Source of the DNA: Ganoderma boninense
Taxonomy: Eukaryota > Basidiomycota > Agaricomycetes > Polyporales > Polyporaceae
Reading direction: 5' to 3'
Assembly (NCBI GenBank): GCA_002900995.3
Contig: CM035307.1
Coordinates: forward strand, 4,367,105-4,431,104
Length of the DNA stretch: 64,000 nucleotides
Part shown: one piece after another, positions 19,601-31,900 of the stretch
Layout of the letters: the number at the start of each line of letters is the position of its first letter
Position numbering within the stretch: position 1 is the stretch's first letter
The notes under the pieces: model-generated
Told to the model about the DNA's origin: nothing
Databases searched by the model: none
Seen by the model: the letters and a program-made list of their open reading frames with translations, nothing else
Translations under genes and position numbers: made by a program

Positions 19601-20004
19601 CCTGGCCGTGTGGATGCGTGTAGACGGCAGGCGAAACAAGGAGACGATGGTGGTGGTAGCGAGGAGAGAAGGGCGCGACGCGCGACGCGTTCTGTGCGCT
19701 TGTCGCGTCCCACTGTCACGTGGAAATTGAATACTGTCTCCTCAAGCGCTGCAACATCGACTCGCTACGATTCTACGAGAGTCATGATGTAGCTATCCAA
19801 CAATCGAGAAAAGGTTTCGTATCCGAGACGATGCTTATGGGTGCCGAAATGATCCAGGACGGACCACAGCCGTGGTTACTACGACTGTGCGACGATACAA
19901 AACCATCGAGATTTGATTCATACCGTACAACATAACAATACATACGAGTAAGCTGCTCCCAGCGCCGAGCTTCGTTCATCACCTTTTCGCGCTGCCCAAG
20001 GCCA
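19601..20004. other. Intergenic region upstream of CTF8
   Basis: About 400 bp containing the CTF8 promoter and the end of the MetE-like gene. No coding signal. Confidence 0.5.
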
Positions 20005-21716
20005 TCATGAGTCCCCCCAGACCTTCTTCGCGGTCCGCGACACGAGCGCGAGTTTTGCGCGCATCGCGTCCTTGTCGATGGCGTTGCCCTCCGAGTGCGA
20101 TGCAAAGCCACACTGCGGGCTGATGCAAATCCTGTGGACCATCGCAAACGCCACACGATCGTTAGCACACACACAAACACGCACACACGCGCGCGCGTTC
20201 AAGTGTCCACAGTTCCGACACGTACTGGTTCAGCGCCTCCTCGAACGAGCGCTTCTCCTCCCCATCCGCGATGATCCTCGCCGCGTTGTGGATGCGCTTC
20301 TCGAGGTCGTCCACGTCCTCCAGCTGCGCGAACTTCGACGTGATCAAGCCCAGCACGACGCTCTTGTTCCGTGGGAGGAACCGGAGGGGCTCGAACGAGC
20401 CCGCGCGCGGCGTGTCGTACTCGAGGTAGTAGCAGTCGACGGGGATCTCCGTGAAGAGCTTGATCGCGATGCGGTCGTACCCGCCCTCGCTGAAGTGGAT
20501 CCCGTTCTTGAAGTTGCCGCGGCAGATGTGCAGCCCGACGGCCATGTCCGCGGGCCGCCCCGCGAGGATCTTGCGGTACGTGCGCACGTAGAGGTCGAGC
20601 AGCGCGGCGTGGTCGACGCCGCGCGCCTCCATGCCCGCGATCATCGCCTCGGCGCAGAAGTACGCGAGCAGCGGGTCGTCGAACTGCACGTTCCGGCAGC
20701 CCGCGGCGTAGAGGTCCGCGATCTCCTGCTGGTACGCGAGCACGATGTCGTCGAAGTACTCCTCTGCGGACCACAGCACGCGCGCCCGCGCACACAACAA
20801 GTCAGAGCTCGACGCGGAGGAGATACGTGTACCGGGCGGGAGGAAGTTCGGGCGACGCACCGTCGTTCTTATACACATCCTTCGGATACGCGAACTCGCC
20901 GTGGCGGAGGTGGAACCACTCGGGTGCCGCCATGGTAATCTTGAGGTTTTTGTGTTCCTGTGTCCCGGACGAGCAATACGCAGCAAGCATGTGTGAAAAC
21001 GCGGGCACGGGACCAAAACGATTATACACACCTCGGGGGCCGTGAGCGCCTTGAGGGCTTCGAACTGCGGCACGTAGAATTGCTTCGTCCGCTTTAGCTT
21101 GCCCTACACCCTCTCCGTCAGCGACTCTCTCGATAGCGGCCGCCAAGGGAATGTGCGTCAGGATGAGGTGGCGGAGCGTGGCACGCACCACGCAGAGGTA
21201 CGAGTCCGCGCCCTTGAACTTGAGCACCTTGAACGCCGCGACGTCCGGCACGTAGTCCATGAACATCTCGATCGGCACTTGGTGCGTCCCCAGAATAAGA
21301 ATCCCCCATAGAGACTATATGCATATACGCAGCAGCACGTACCGGGGCTGACGAACTTCATCCCGTCCAGGTTGTCGAACACCCCGTCGTAGAACATGTG
21401 CCTGCATCGCGCGCGCGTGAGCACCCGGACTGCGACTCCGACACGCCCTCGGGAGACGGGAAGAATACAACGAAGGAGAGGAATAGCTGCAGCGTGCGCA
21501 CCTGCGAAACTCGCCGTCGGTGATGCTTTTGATCCCCGTCTCGCGCTGCATCTGGATGATGTCCCGGATCGCCTCATCCTCGACCACCTTGAGCTCCTCC
21601 AGCGTCGTCTTCCCGTCGTCGAGCTCCTTGCGCTTCTGCAGCAGCTTCGCGGGGCGCTTTAGCGAGCCGATGTGGTCCGCGCGGAACGGCGGGTTGAGCT
21701 TGGGCGCAGTAGACAT
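20005..21716 (-). CDS. MetE C-terminal-domain-like protein (UROD/MetE superfamily)
   Basis: Seven exons, 21716-21502, 21401-21343, 21277-21189, 21103-21032, 20957-20861, 20763-20226 and 20131-20005, sum to 1197 nt, so 398 residues. All phases agree. The protein starts MSTAPKLNPPFRADHIGSLKRP and keeps the barrel motifs TGIKSITDGEFRR, MAAPEWFHLRHG, AGCRNVQFDDPLLAYFCA, GLHICRGNF, YLEYDTPRAG, VVLGLITSKF and ISPQCGFASH. His and Cys of HIC and the Cys of PQCG are the zinc ligands of cobalamin-independent methionine synthase. The usual N-terminal barrel of that enzyme (about 760 residues in total) is absent. Fungal single-barrel relatives are common and their substrate is not established; a zinc-dependent methyl transfer to or from a thiol is likely. 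Confidence 0.9.
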
Positions 21717-21870
21717 CTCGGTCGGGTCGATTTCACTTGGGCTGCAGGGAAGATGATGGAGACGGTAACAAGAACGAGTCGGACGAGGCGGCGTTTCCGT
21801 GCACAGCGAGAGGTCAGAGGGCTGGATGTATATGGGCCAAGCGTCTCACAGATGGCAGACCCGGCGGCCG

Positions 21871-21878
21871 CCTTATAT
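21871..21878 (-). promoter_or_regulatory. Possible TATA box of MetE-like gene
   Basis: ATATAAGG on the minus strand, about 155 bases upstream of the ATG at 21716. This is a typical distance for a fungal promoter, but the site is short. Confidence 0.35.
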
Positions 21879-21879
21879 C

Positions 21880-24360
21880 ACCAGACGAAAAACGCAGGGT
21901 ATACGGATTACCCGCGGGGGTAGTCCGTGCTCAGGCTGTTCCATCTTGATAAACCGCATACAGTCAGGGCGGGCGGCGAGAAGGTGTGGACGAGTGGGTG
22001 TCTGAGAAAGCCATTCTCTTTCCGGACGCGCGGCGGCGGTCGACTGACCGCGCTGTGGGGGGCATGTGACAGGCCAGGGGTGTCCAGGAGTGCAACGCAC
22101 TCACCGATGCCCGTATGCAGCTTGGAGCCTGAGCGAGTGGGAGCGTGCGGGCCCCACTGCAGATTCGGACGATAGAGTCTATGCCAGTGATGAGAAGGAG
22201 ACTGTCTTTCGTCGGCCGCACCATGGGAATGGCTTGCACCTGATGTCATGCTTGGGCACTCCGGTGCTCGCGCGGTTGTCGCAGATATATGGCATTCTGG
22301 AATTGAAATTGAAGACGGGATTACTGTATCGCTCCACGAGAATACGTATGGAAATAAATACTACACGTGAAAGTGGAGGTAGTTGCTCGGAGTACTCGGT
22401 GTCGGCGAAACCGGGCGAGGTGGCCAAGTGTCTCCTCAGATCGCGTGCGCACCCCTCTTCAGCGAGGTTGGCGCGACTTTGCCTTTATGACTGACCATTG
22501 CGGATGTTCAGGGTGTGCTGAACTTGAACTACAGTGTACGGGTGGGCACCGTCCCTAAGGTCCTTGAAGCTCGATAGCTTGAAAGACGGCACAGTTGAGA
22601 CTAGTCGTGGAGATTGAAACTGGCCTAAGGGCAGTCAGTGGCAGTCACAAACAACACATCGCATTTGTAGACTTGCAATGGGGTAGAGATGATAGGATGA
22701 GAAGATGTTCAAATCGACAGACCGGATGGGAAGAGCCGCTCAAACTGCCGGCGATTTATATAGGCCCGGGCCGAGTGAGCGTTCCGCGAAGGCCAAGTAT
22801 CTCGGGCCGAAACTCCGGCACAGTGACTATGTGACGGATGAGTCACGTTTGTGCCACGTCGTCGTCACGGCCGAGTTCGTCCACTGTTCGTCCGCAGGGC
22901 TTTGTGCAAGTCTTTTTCTTGTTCTCTCTGGTGAAGTTTGAGGCCACGGCGACGATGGCTGGTGGTCTAGGTATTCTGCGCCAAGAAAATACGTCACTCT
23001 AGGGCCTTATCAAAACGCCGCTGGTCCGCTTTCAGGCTGACTGTCTCTTTTCAAGTGCACCCAAACGTCGCACTGTGACTTTCGATTAGGCTATTCAACC
23101 GACTCGTAGTTTTCTCTCAGGAGGTTGCACTCGCTCCTGCTGCAGAAAACCTACTGCGTTGCACTCCTACGACCTCGCCTGCCGGCGTCGTAAGTCAATT
23201 GAAGGGATCTCCTTCCAAAGTTTGCCACCGATTTGTTGACTACTTCCTTGCACAGCCGCCTCGGCCTGGGAGACAAGCCTCGGCCTGAACTGCTTCCAGT
23301 TGAGATGCCCCATCGTTTATTTATATTGTCTACGACCGGTGCTTACTGACCCCCGCTCGAATTTGTGGCCAGTGACCACGCCCACTGTCGACGTCGTCCT
23401 TCACCGCATGGCGTACGAGTGGTCCCGTCAATAACCATCTTCGCCCGACACGGTGTTCACTCCGGACGCATGGGTCGCCGTCCTCAAGGCTCGCTCCGCC
23501 ATACCAGGACTGTGAGTCACCCCTGTTGCTATTGTAACTCGCTGCTTTGGGGCAAATGGGAACGTCGCACACCCCACCGTCCGGAGTATGCGTCGCCGTC
23601 GGACGTGTACCCTATTCACAACGAGCTCCCGACGTCTTCCATGGCCCGTGTTCGTCAAGCGGGCAGCGATACGGGCTGCGCATGCTCGACGCACCAGAGG
23701 ACCTCGCAGCATTACCCATGCTCCATGTTATGCGGTTCAGACGTCACCACCAAAGGCCTCGAGGCCGAGGGCTGCCACGCATGCCGCTCGACACCCACAA
23801 ACATGGCGCCGTAAACCACGCAGATCATCTTCCGCTGGCGTCTCCTAGCGTCTTCCCGTCGTTCCCGGTTTCCGGATGCTCTCGCCAACGCCGGCCGCGC
23901 CAACGCAGCCTTCTCCTCTGCGCGTATGTATTGCATGGCGCTAGCGGTGTGGCGCATCCGTGGCGAAATTGCCCTTCGCCGATGCTGGGTGTAATGCTCT
24001 GCCCGGGCTTCGCTTCGCGGGTCGCTAAATGCCGCCACGAACGCGGGGGCATGAGGCGAGCTTTGATCCCGGGACCAGTGCTGCCCGAGCGACTGCGGGT
24101 TGTGAGAAGTCTGAGGTAGTCTGGTACTTCCACCGAGTGGTATGCACGCCGCGGCAGGCCCAGCTGCGTAAGCGTCGCTGCTTCGCCTCGGTGTGTTCCG
24201 CCCTCGCTGTCAACCTTCTCTTACGCCCGGTGGCATGCGACGCTCATACTTGTACTTCTCCAGCGCTCGGTTTATCTGGGATGCGCTCCCGAGCGACCGC
24301 GGGCCGGCTTCGTCGAAGTGTTACGCGCTCGGCTTGAGTGCGGGCAGTGCTTCTGAGAGA
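21880..24360. other. Gene-free region
   Basis: No frame with a recognisable domain or a convincing intron set. A TATA-like TTTATATAGG is at 22751-22760 on the plus strand, but no gene follows it. Open frames at 23365-24119 are composition artefacts or decayed transposon. Confidence 0.45.
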
Positions 24361-26022
24361 GCAATAAAACATTAACGTTTTAACGAAGTTCGAGCCGCAC
24401 TTCCCAGAGAGAACCTGGAGAGTACCCGCACACATTGTCGCGCGGCCCGTAAGGCAAGTCCGACGTGACATGAACTGATGATCGACGACGGGCCCTTGGA
24501 GGATGTGTGCGAGGAGTGGGAACCTGATGACCGGCCGAAGTTGGATCCGTTCGTGCGGAGATGCAGCGCAACTTGAACGCCTTGCAAGACGTCCTAGAGC
24601 ACTTATCTATGCTTCTCCACCTGGATGATTATTCTGCCCAGCGGCGTCCATGCAATGTGCAACTCTCTGGTACGTTTGCAAATTTTTCCATGAAGGCGGC
24701 TTCAGAAATTTGATAACTTTGGACAGATTCTTTCGCGCAGGCGGTTTTCGACAGATTCGGTGTTCGCACTCTTGTCTGGCGCTTCCGTGGTTCTCGCAGC
24801 CCTTCGCAACGGCGACAGTCTGCTGCGGACAACAGGCCAGCACTTCGTAGTGGCCATCTTTTTCAGCGCCTTGCAAAACGATATCTCGTTGGCCCCAACT
24901 TTGCTCAGGAATCTTCGCACTCCAAGGCCTGACCGGATACTCAAATGTTCAGCACATACGCCTTGAAAGCTGTCATGGATGGCGACAATTTGTGCTACTA
25001 TATGTCTCAGGACATTTCTGTGCCAGATAGTAGGGATTGGGACAGATACAGTCAACACCTTTGAGAGCTGGCTGTCGAACAGTCGTCGAGCTCGATGGAG
25101 GAGCTCAACGGCGTCTGGTGCCCATACCTGGGGATCGGTTCCTGAGCGAAAGTTGTGGAAAGCGAGCTATCGTTTTACAAGGCGATGTCACGGGGATGTA
25201 CACCTTGTCCTGGAAAAACGACTGCCATTCCAGCCACCAGTCAACTTCGTCATTCCGCCGCCGCGTCCACTCCGCTTCAAGCCGGAGCTCGCTCACTGAA
25301 CGCCCACACGATGTACTCCACGGTATACAGACCAAGTCCCGGCCCGCGCACAGGATGGTAGGTGCTTATTTGCGCCTCGCTGTGTTTAAATGACGGATTT
25401 TCGTCCCTGGCCAGCCAGGGCCAGCCTACAGATTCCACGGAATGGAAAACCCGGACTTCCCCGCGCGGCAAAGTTCCGTGTTCGGTTCGCACTGAAGCGT
25501 AATTTCTCGAAATTCATACCACAATTCATCTTCTGCGTGCTAGCTCTCGGTCCCTCTGCCCCCTCAAGATGGCAATGTCTCACCAAGTGTCAGCGCGCTG
25601 TCCGCCACCGCTCGTACTGCCAGTTCGCATCGGCGAGCGCAGAAGGGCTCACGGCCGCATCGGAAGGAAGGACCCTGGAGTTCGCGCTTCTATCCAACTT
25701 GATGTGGCGTTCACAGGGTGCGTATCTGCAGGCAGAGATCCTTTCCCAGGTTCGTCAGAGCTTGAGTGCCTTGGGCCGGGGCTGGTGCCCCCGCGATCAT
25801 GCACTGAAACGCATCTTTCAGGAGTGCTGCCCTTGTCCCCAGCTGGGGCAACACGTTCGTCGAAAAATCGCCGAGCATCGCACAGAACCGCTGGACGCTC
25901 CCCCACCGCCACCTCATCGAGCCCTTTGAAGGTAGACGATGATAGACAGGGCTGCCGAGATTCGCCGCAGCCGCACTCGCATTCGCGTTTGCCTTCGGGC
26001 ACGTCGAAGTTCGAACAGCCAC
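24360..26022 (-). pseudogene. Strongly decayed Ty3/gypsy pol remnant
   Basis: On the minus strand scattered fragments resemble gypsy pol in the right order. Near 25896-25750 VQRFCAMLGDFSTNVLPQLG resembles the RT/RNase H connection (normally VQRFLG...FIPNLS). Near 25250-25200 EWQSFFQDKVYIP resembles the linker before integrase. Near 24950-24900 IVAIHDSFQG resembles the integrase core (normally IVAIHGLP). Frames are broken everywhere and catalytic residues are lost. This is an assignment by eye from short similarities and may be wrong in extent. No LTRs were found. Confidence 0.4.
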
Positions 26023-27655
26023 AGCGTAGAGAAGTCGGCATCGGACGTCTCTCTGCTCTTTCTCCCCCTGTTCTACCTACGGCCGTCTCTCGCGCGAACT
26101 ATCGCTGTCTGCACGAGGTACATCTCGTGTTCGCCACGGTATGTCGTGGGTCCTACCGGGCGCCCTCTCGAAGGCCCCAGTCTCACAAACAAAGTTTCCG
26201 CCCATGAATGCAGGAATACGCCGGACAACTTGTCTGCTGCCTAATCCCACCGTCCGGTCGGAGAACCCTTGGTCGAGCGCGGGGGTAATAGGGTCACGCT
26301 ACGAGAGCGGAGAGTATCCAGCTGCGATTCCACCCCTCCCCGGTGTCCTTTCAAGATAGCCGGGATCAGTCACCTGCCCATTTGCCTCCTCCGCCTCAGC
26401 ACAGCCTGCTATCCTTGCCGCTCTGCCATTTGGGACAGGCCTTCCCGTCGATACAGGACCCTAGGACATCCCACAGCCTTAGTTTCGGCGGACCGTTGCT
26501 CTCAGTGAGTACCCATTGCCCGCGGAGAAGCGGGACAGCGGGCATTCACGGATAACGGAACAGCGAACGAGAAATGCCCCATCTCTGAGCCGAATGGGCG
26601 TCGTCTTCCTCTGATCCCACTCATAAGCCTCCCAGGCCTCGCCGCAATGCAGTGTTACCGCGATGCTGTGCGCAGTTCGCGATACGAGGTGTTTGGTCGG
26701 GCGCACCTTTGTTGTTGTTCCAATCTCCTGGTTCTCCTCCTTCGCAAGGGTCTTTTCACACTCCTGAAGCAGTGGGCTTCCATACCCCTCCTCTCGGGCA
26801 TGGCTCGGCGAGCCAAGATTCCGCCGCACAGAGAAGGGAGGCCACGGTGCTCGCCGATATCGCCCATCGCTTCTATGCTCGTCGCAGCAACCAAGCAACA
26901 GGCGATTGCCTACGCTCCGAGGCGGACGTAACGCGGGGTGAGTCGCGCCAAGTTCTACTCGCACGTCTGCGCTAGACCGAATAACTTACGTTTTTTCGTC
27001 GTGCAGGCGACGAACGCAATGTCGAGCTCGATCAGGTAAATCGGCGGCGACTGAATCCCTTATTGATTCGAACCGCGAAGAAGATACAGGGTCACACGCT
27101 CCATTCGAACACACTTATGGGTGTAATTGCCGTATACGGAGCGGCCACGGGGCCTTGCGCCCTTCGCCGCTCTCACTCGGCCGGTGCTGCGAATCATAAT
27201 CCTTCCAAAATCGCAAATCGCAAATCCTTGGAATTGTGGCCCGCGCCCGCCCATAGCACCGCCTGAGTGCAAGGTGGTCGGGGATGTGCAAGAATCCTCT
27301 CAGTCGCAAACCGCGAGGCCAGCAGCGCCGTGTCCGTCCGTTTTCTCGTGTCGGGCGTCCAGTCTGCCTTCGAAGCTCTCACGACTACAGTATACATTTG
27401 CCCGCGCGCTCAGCGCTCGGTGCTCAGCGGCTGCTGGTCTTCTCTCCCACCCCCCCATTCGAAAACAGCAATTGAGTAGACCGGGGAAATCCGCTCAAGG
27501 TTGCAGTGATCCACCATGATTGTTCTACCGGAAGTGGTGGCACTGCGTCCCCCACCCGTATATAACTCGTCCTTCCTTGGCGCAGTGACTCCAGTCTCCT
27601 CGACTCTCCGTCCATCCGCTTCCAAGGCCACGTTGTCTTCGGTCCGCTGCTAACG
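26023..27655. other. Gene-free region upstream of first C2H2 gene
   Basis: No supported gene. The last few hundred bases would hold the promoter of the C2H2 gene at 27656. Confidence 0.45.
27559..27565 (+). promoter_or_regulatory. TATA box of first C2H2 gene
   Basis: TATATAA lies about 95 bases upstream of the proposed ATG at 27656 and is followed by a pyrimidine-rich stretch typical of fungal start sites. Confidence 0.55.
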
Positions 27656-28906
27656 ATGACCCGTTCCACGCCCCAAATCGATCGCCCTGTTCTTCCCAGC
27701 ATTCAAGACTTGCTGTCTGGTCCGTTATTGCTCCCACTTCCTCGACATGTCGTACCTTACTAATGCTTGCTCGTTTGAATAGATCGTGAATTCGACAAGC
27801 TTCGGTTGCAATCTCAGAAGGATGTCCTGGTATCGCAGCATATGGTGCGTAATGTGCTGTCCGATCCAGTTTAGACGCAGCGCGCCACAGATGCTTACCT
27901 GTCTTACCCAATGCGGCAGGCTCTCGATCCCAAAGCCCTCCTTCGCCATGGATCGACTCGCCCTCTCCTTCATCCAAGTCCATCGTGCTCTCCATCCCCC
28001 CACGTTCGCCCTCTGACATCCCCCCACACCCTCGGGCCGGTTGGAAAAGCCTTGGAAAATCACCCTCCCAGCCGACACCTCGGTTCCAGCCTTGTTCATG
28101 CCCATGTCGGGCACGCAGCCGAGACAGGTAGGCTGAGCGCCGCCCAGCAAGCTCTTGCCATGATGGACCTCCCAACCTACGTCCTATCCCCCGACCAATG
28201 CCCTCCGGACGACGACCGCCGGCACGGCTGCGGTATCTGTCACCGACGGTTCAACCGTCCGAGCAGCCTGATGATCCACCTAAACTCGCACACGGGGGCG
28301 CAACGTACGTCGATTCGCTCTCCATCTCCTCTAGCCTCCCCTTAACCTCCTCTTCATTTCCCTCCAGCGTTCAAATGCCCGTTCCCGGGCTGCACCCGCC
28401 GCTTCAGCGTCAACTCGAACATGCGCAGGCACTACCGCAACCACCGCGAGGGCGCGCCCATTACCGCGCCAGCCCAGCCGTACCCCGCCTCGTACTACCG
28501 CACGCCGGAACCCCTGCACCCGTACTACCGTCCGGACTCGAGCAGTCCCCCGTCCCCACCGTCTTCTGCTTCCTCTTCCTCTTTCTCGATCCCGTCCTCG
28601 CCCTCGCACACGGACGACGGCCACCTGGACCCCATGGCAGAAGCTCCGACGTGCGCTCCACAAGTGCGCGAGCGATCGCGCTCGACGGTGCTTCCGACGC
28701 GCGCCCGCGATCGCCCTCCTGCGCGGCCCCGCGCGTGCACGGTCCCGGGGTGCCACTGCGACGTCGCGGGCCCCAGCGCGCTTCGCCCGGCGTTCGCGTT
28801 CCACCCGCAGATCCAGCAGGGGCAGGGTGGTGGTAGTGGTGGTAGCAGCGGTGCGCTCTCCGCACCATCGCAATCGCAATCGCGATTCTCGCCCAGCCGC
28901 CGGTGA
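27656..28906 (+). CDS. C2H2 zinc-finger transcription factor A
   Basis: Exon 1 (27656-27719) encodes MTRSTPQIDRPVLPSIQDLLS. Exon 2 (27783-27844) encodes DREFDKLRLQSQK. The start of the third exon is unresolved; the in-phase choice (27881) implies a very short 36-nt intron. The third exon carries finger one (CGICHRRFNRPSSLMIHLNSH) and ends at 28304 (phase 1). The last exon (28368-28906) starts with finger two (C-x4-C in CPFPGC, then FSVNSNMRRHYRNH), followed by a Ser/Pro-rich region and a cysteine cluster (CTVPGCHCDV) near the C-terminus. Two adjacent fingers of this kind occur in a C2H2 family expanded in Agaricomycetes; members bind DNA in the nucleus and several control development. It is a paralogue of the gene at 51987-54445. 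Confidence 0.85.
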
Positions 28907-31900
28907 ATAGGGAACGACGCACTGGCTTGCGTCGCTCGCTGGAACGTCGTATGCGAATCCGCATCCACATCCATACATCCGCATCCACATCCACATCCAC
29001 ATCCGTATCCGTATCCGCATCTGGCGCTGAGGGGGACCGACGTCCGGGACCACAACGAGCGACGTTGTGGGATGCAAACCCAGCATTCAGCGCGCGCTCG
29101 AGACGAGAAGGAGGGGGAAGGAGATCTGAAGTCGAAGAAAAGAACATGACGGGCAAACTCGTTTTTTTTTTGCCCTACTCCGCCATGTTGTGTCCCAATC
29201 CCACGCTATACCTCTCGCGTAGTCCACCCCGTTACCTCCCTCCAGCTCTCCGCTCTGTCCTGGCTGTAATATTATCTACCGCTAAGTTATGTCCGCGCTC
29301 GCTTGGTTGGTACCGGTCGCCGTTTTATGCGCATGCTCTCGTCGTATATACCTCGCTTTGCGGTCCACGCTTCGTAGCTGTGCTTCCGTTATGAATTTTG
29401 TATTTTAGGTAGACCAAGACTACAATACGAATCGAAGTTTGTTCTATGTGTCGAAGTTGCTCTATGTGCCATGTCATCGTGTGTGCTTGGTGCCTGATCA
29501 AGTCAACACTGTCGCACTGCGCCCATCTACAACTTTGATTTTGGGGCGGTTCAGTCGTGGAATACAGATCGCTGACCTTTGTCGCCGCTACACGATAGTC
29601 CCTGGCCACGGCAGTGATATTGGGAGTAAGGCTACCTAAGAAATAGAGGGGCGAAGCCCCAGTCTGGCACCAGATCGGTAGCCAGCAATGTTGGAAGTCT
29701 CGATGTAAGCCGTCAACTAGCATTCTGGGCACATCACGACCTCCTGTCAGAAGGGGAACATCAAGCGACGTCAAATCAGTGTTTGCGACTTGAGATCGGT
29801 AAAATTCAAATCCAAACCGATGCCAGCCGAATAACACCCCAGCTACGAGTAGTCATTGACTCCCCAGCGGCGATGGAACTTGGGTGAGGCCCCTTACAGG
29901 CACGAAGTTGGGTGAGAGAGCTAGGATGACTTTTCTCTCATTCGCCTTAATGCAGGAACGATGAAGCCGTGCAAGGGTCCTGCCAAATACTTGAGGTGCT
30001 GTTCTCCCAGACTCATTGCGAGAAGCAGTGCGCCACCGGGCGGTGTCGATGGGCGTTGGATAGATGTGTGGCTTTGAACGTTTGGTGGGACTATCCCATA
30101 GCGTCGGAAATGATCCATGGAAGAAGCCTTTGCTACTGTCACGCACCTTGGGCCACCAGGTCCCAACCGATCTCCTAACATGACGTTTACGCAGGAATTT
30201 GCGGATATTGCCAGCTCGATCGCAAGGAGCAGTCTCAGAAGGATGTCGGTAATCCGGCGCTGAGATAGAGTTGATCCATGGCCCGTACACCCACTAGTAA
30301 GACACCAGGGAGTTCAGGTTGAGAACAGCACAGCGGCGGGGTATGTACAACAGGAGAGGCTATGTTCCCGGAAAGCGGTGTAGGGCAGGTCGGTTCGGAG
30401 AACTTCATCGAGAATGCAGGTCGGTCACCACCCCGGTACTGTCTGTGAGAGAATCTGCATCGGAAGTGGGGAATGTCAGCAGCTTCATGGCAGTTGCGGC
30501 GAAACGGACCCCGGTGCATGTGAAAACTGAGCCTCTTACCGGCCAATGGCGTCATGTCCGCGTGTTGATAGAGTTCGGTTCTGGGCCTCACCAGCGGATG
30601 GCTTAGCGATGAATCGTGGTGAGGAACGCTGGCCGAATGTCCTGCAGCTGGAGGATAGAACAGGCCAAAGATACCGAGATCGATGGACCGCAATGAATGT
30701 ATGTGGACCGTGCCCACGGTTCATCTGGAATGGTGCGGCGTTAGTAGAGGAGATATCGCAAGGCAGCCGTTCGTGGTGATTTCTGGATCCCAAGTACACA
30801 CGCCGCAGCCGAATAGAACCTGGGGGCTTTCCATGATATTCGTATCTATGCAGAGTCATACAAGAGCATGTGCACCTGCCACAATGTACGACGTTTTTCC
30901 TGGGATCCGGGGGAGGTTGACGTCGCAATGCATCTGCGTGAGTTGAGACCTGCTTGATTAGCCTTATCTGCGTGTTCGACTTGGCGAGACCTCTCGTAAG
31001 ATGTAGCGGACGCGACACCTGTCGAGACTTGATTAGAACCAGACCTCGAGTTAGTACTATTGGGAAGATGTTTAAAAAAGTACTCCATCAAAACCATTGA
31101 GCTCGACATCCAAAACTGAGAGGAGGTTTAAGCTTTGTCCGCGGGGGGAAGCAGTGAGATCTTAGGATGGGTAAAAGATGGCGCGTCACCAAAATACAAC
31201 GCATATCCATAACGTAGCAAAGCCCACGGACCAAGAATACAGAACCCACAAACGGCAATCCAGGTCGCTAGAAGCCAGTAGTAATAGAAGAAAGGTGGCC
31301 GAGCAGCCAGAAAAACTCCTGACCGCTCGTGCGCGCCTAGCGGAGTTCGCCTGTGGCAGTGCTTATATTGAACGTCACTGCCGGGACAATAAGTTCGTAA
31401 ACGCATCAGTCTTTGCTGGAGGCCAGAAGCTGGAGCAGTCTTGAGTACCTAAACTGCGGATGAAATGACTAGCCGGATTGCTTCTCACGAGGAACGACTT
31501 ATCGGCTCAGTGTCTTCAACCGCCGCTGAAGTGGTGCTGGCACAGTGGCCTTTCGGATGGTATCAGTCATGATCGTCGTTCGTCGGCCACGACTCAATAG
31601 CATAAGCTTTTTTCACAGTTTTTTTCATCGCAAAGTTCAAAAGCAGCTTAGATTTAGAGCTGAAATCCAACTATCCAGGTCACCACTGCGCTAGGACAGA
31701 AGTTAATATCCTTCTGACGTCCAATATACAGTCGGACTTACCCGGGCAATGAACCAGTGAGAAACAGCGGCTCCGTAAGGTCCCATTTAGCCGTCGGCAT
31801 ATTTTTTCGTTCATACCTGGTTTCAGAAATTTCTTAGCTAAACCATAACCTACGGCCCTATCGGTAATTTAAAGCTCCAGCAGGCAGCTGCTTCCGCCAG

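Noticed and set aside
20072..20938. Plus-strand frame of 288 codons opposite the MetE-like gene
   Set aside because: Antisense artefact of high GC at third codon positions.
27050..27085. Possible tRNA B box (GGTTCGAATC on the minus strand)
   Set aside because: The flanking five bases on either side do not pair into a T stem and no A box is found at the right distance. I found no tRNA elsewhere in the window.
28331..29156. Antisense frames of 176-251 codons over C2H2 gene A
   Set aside because: They are shadows of the coding strand and of the hexamer repeat; no domain or splice signals.
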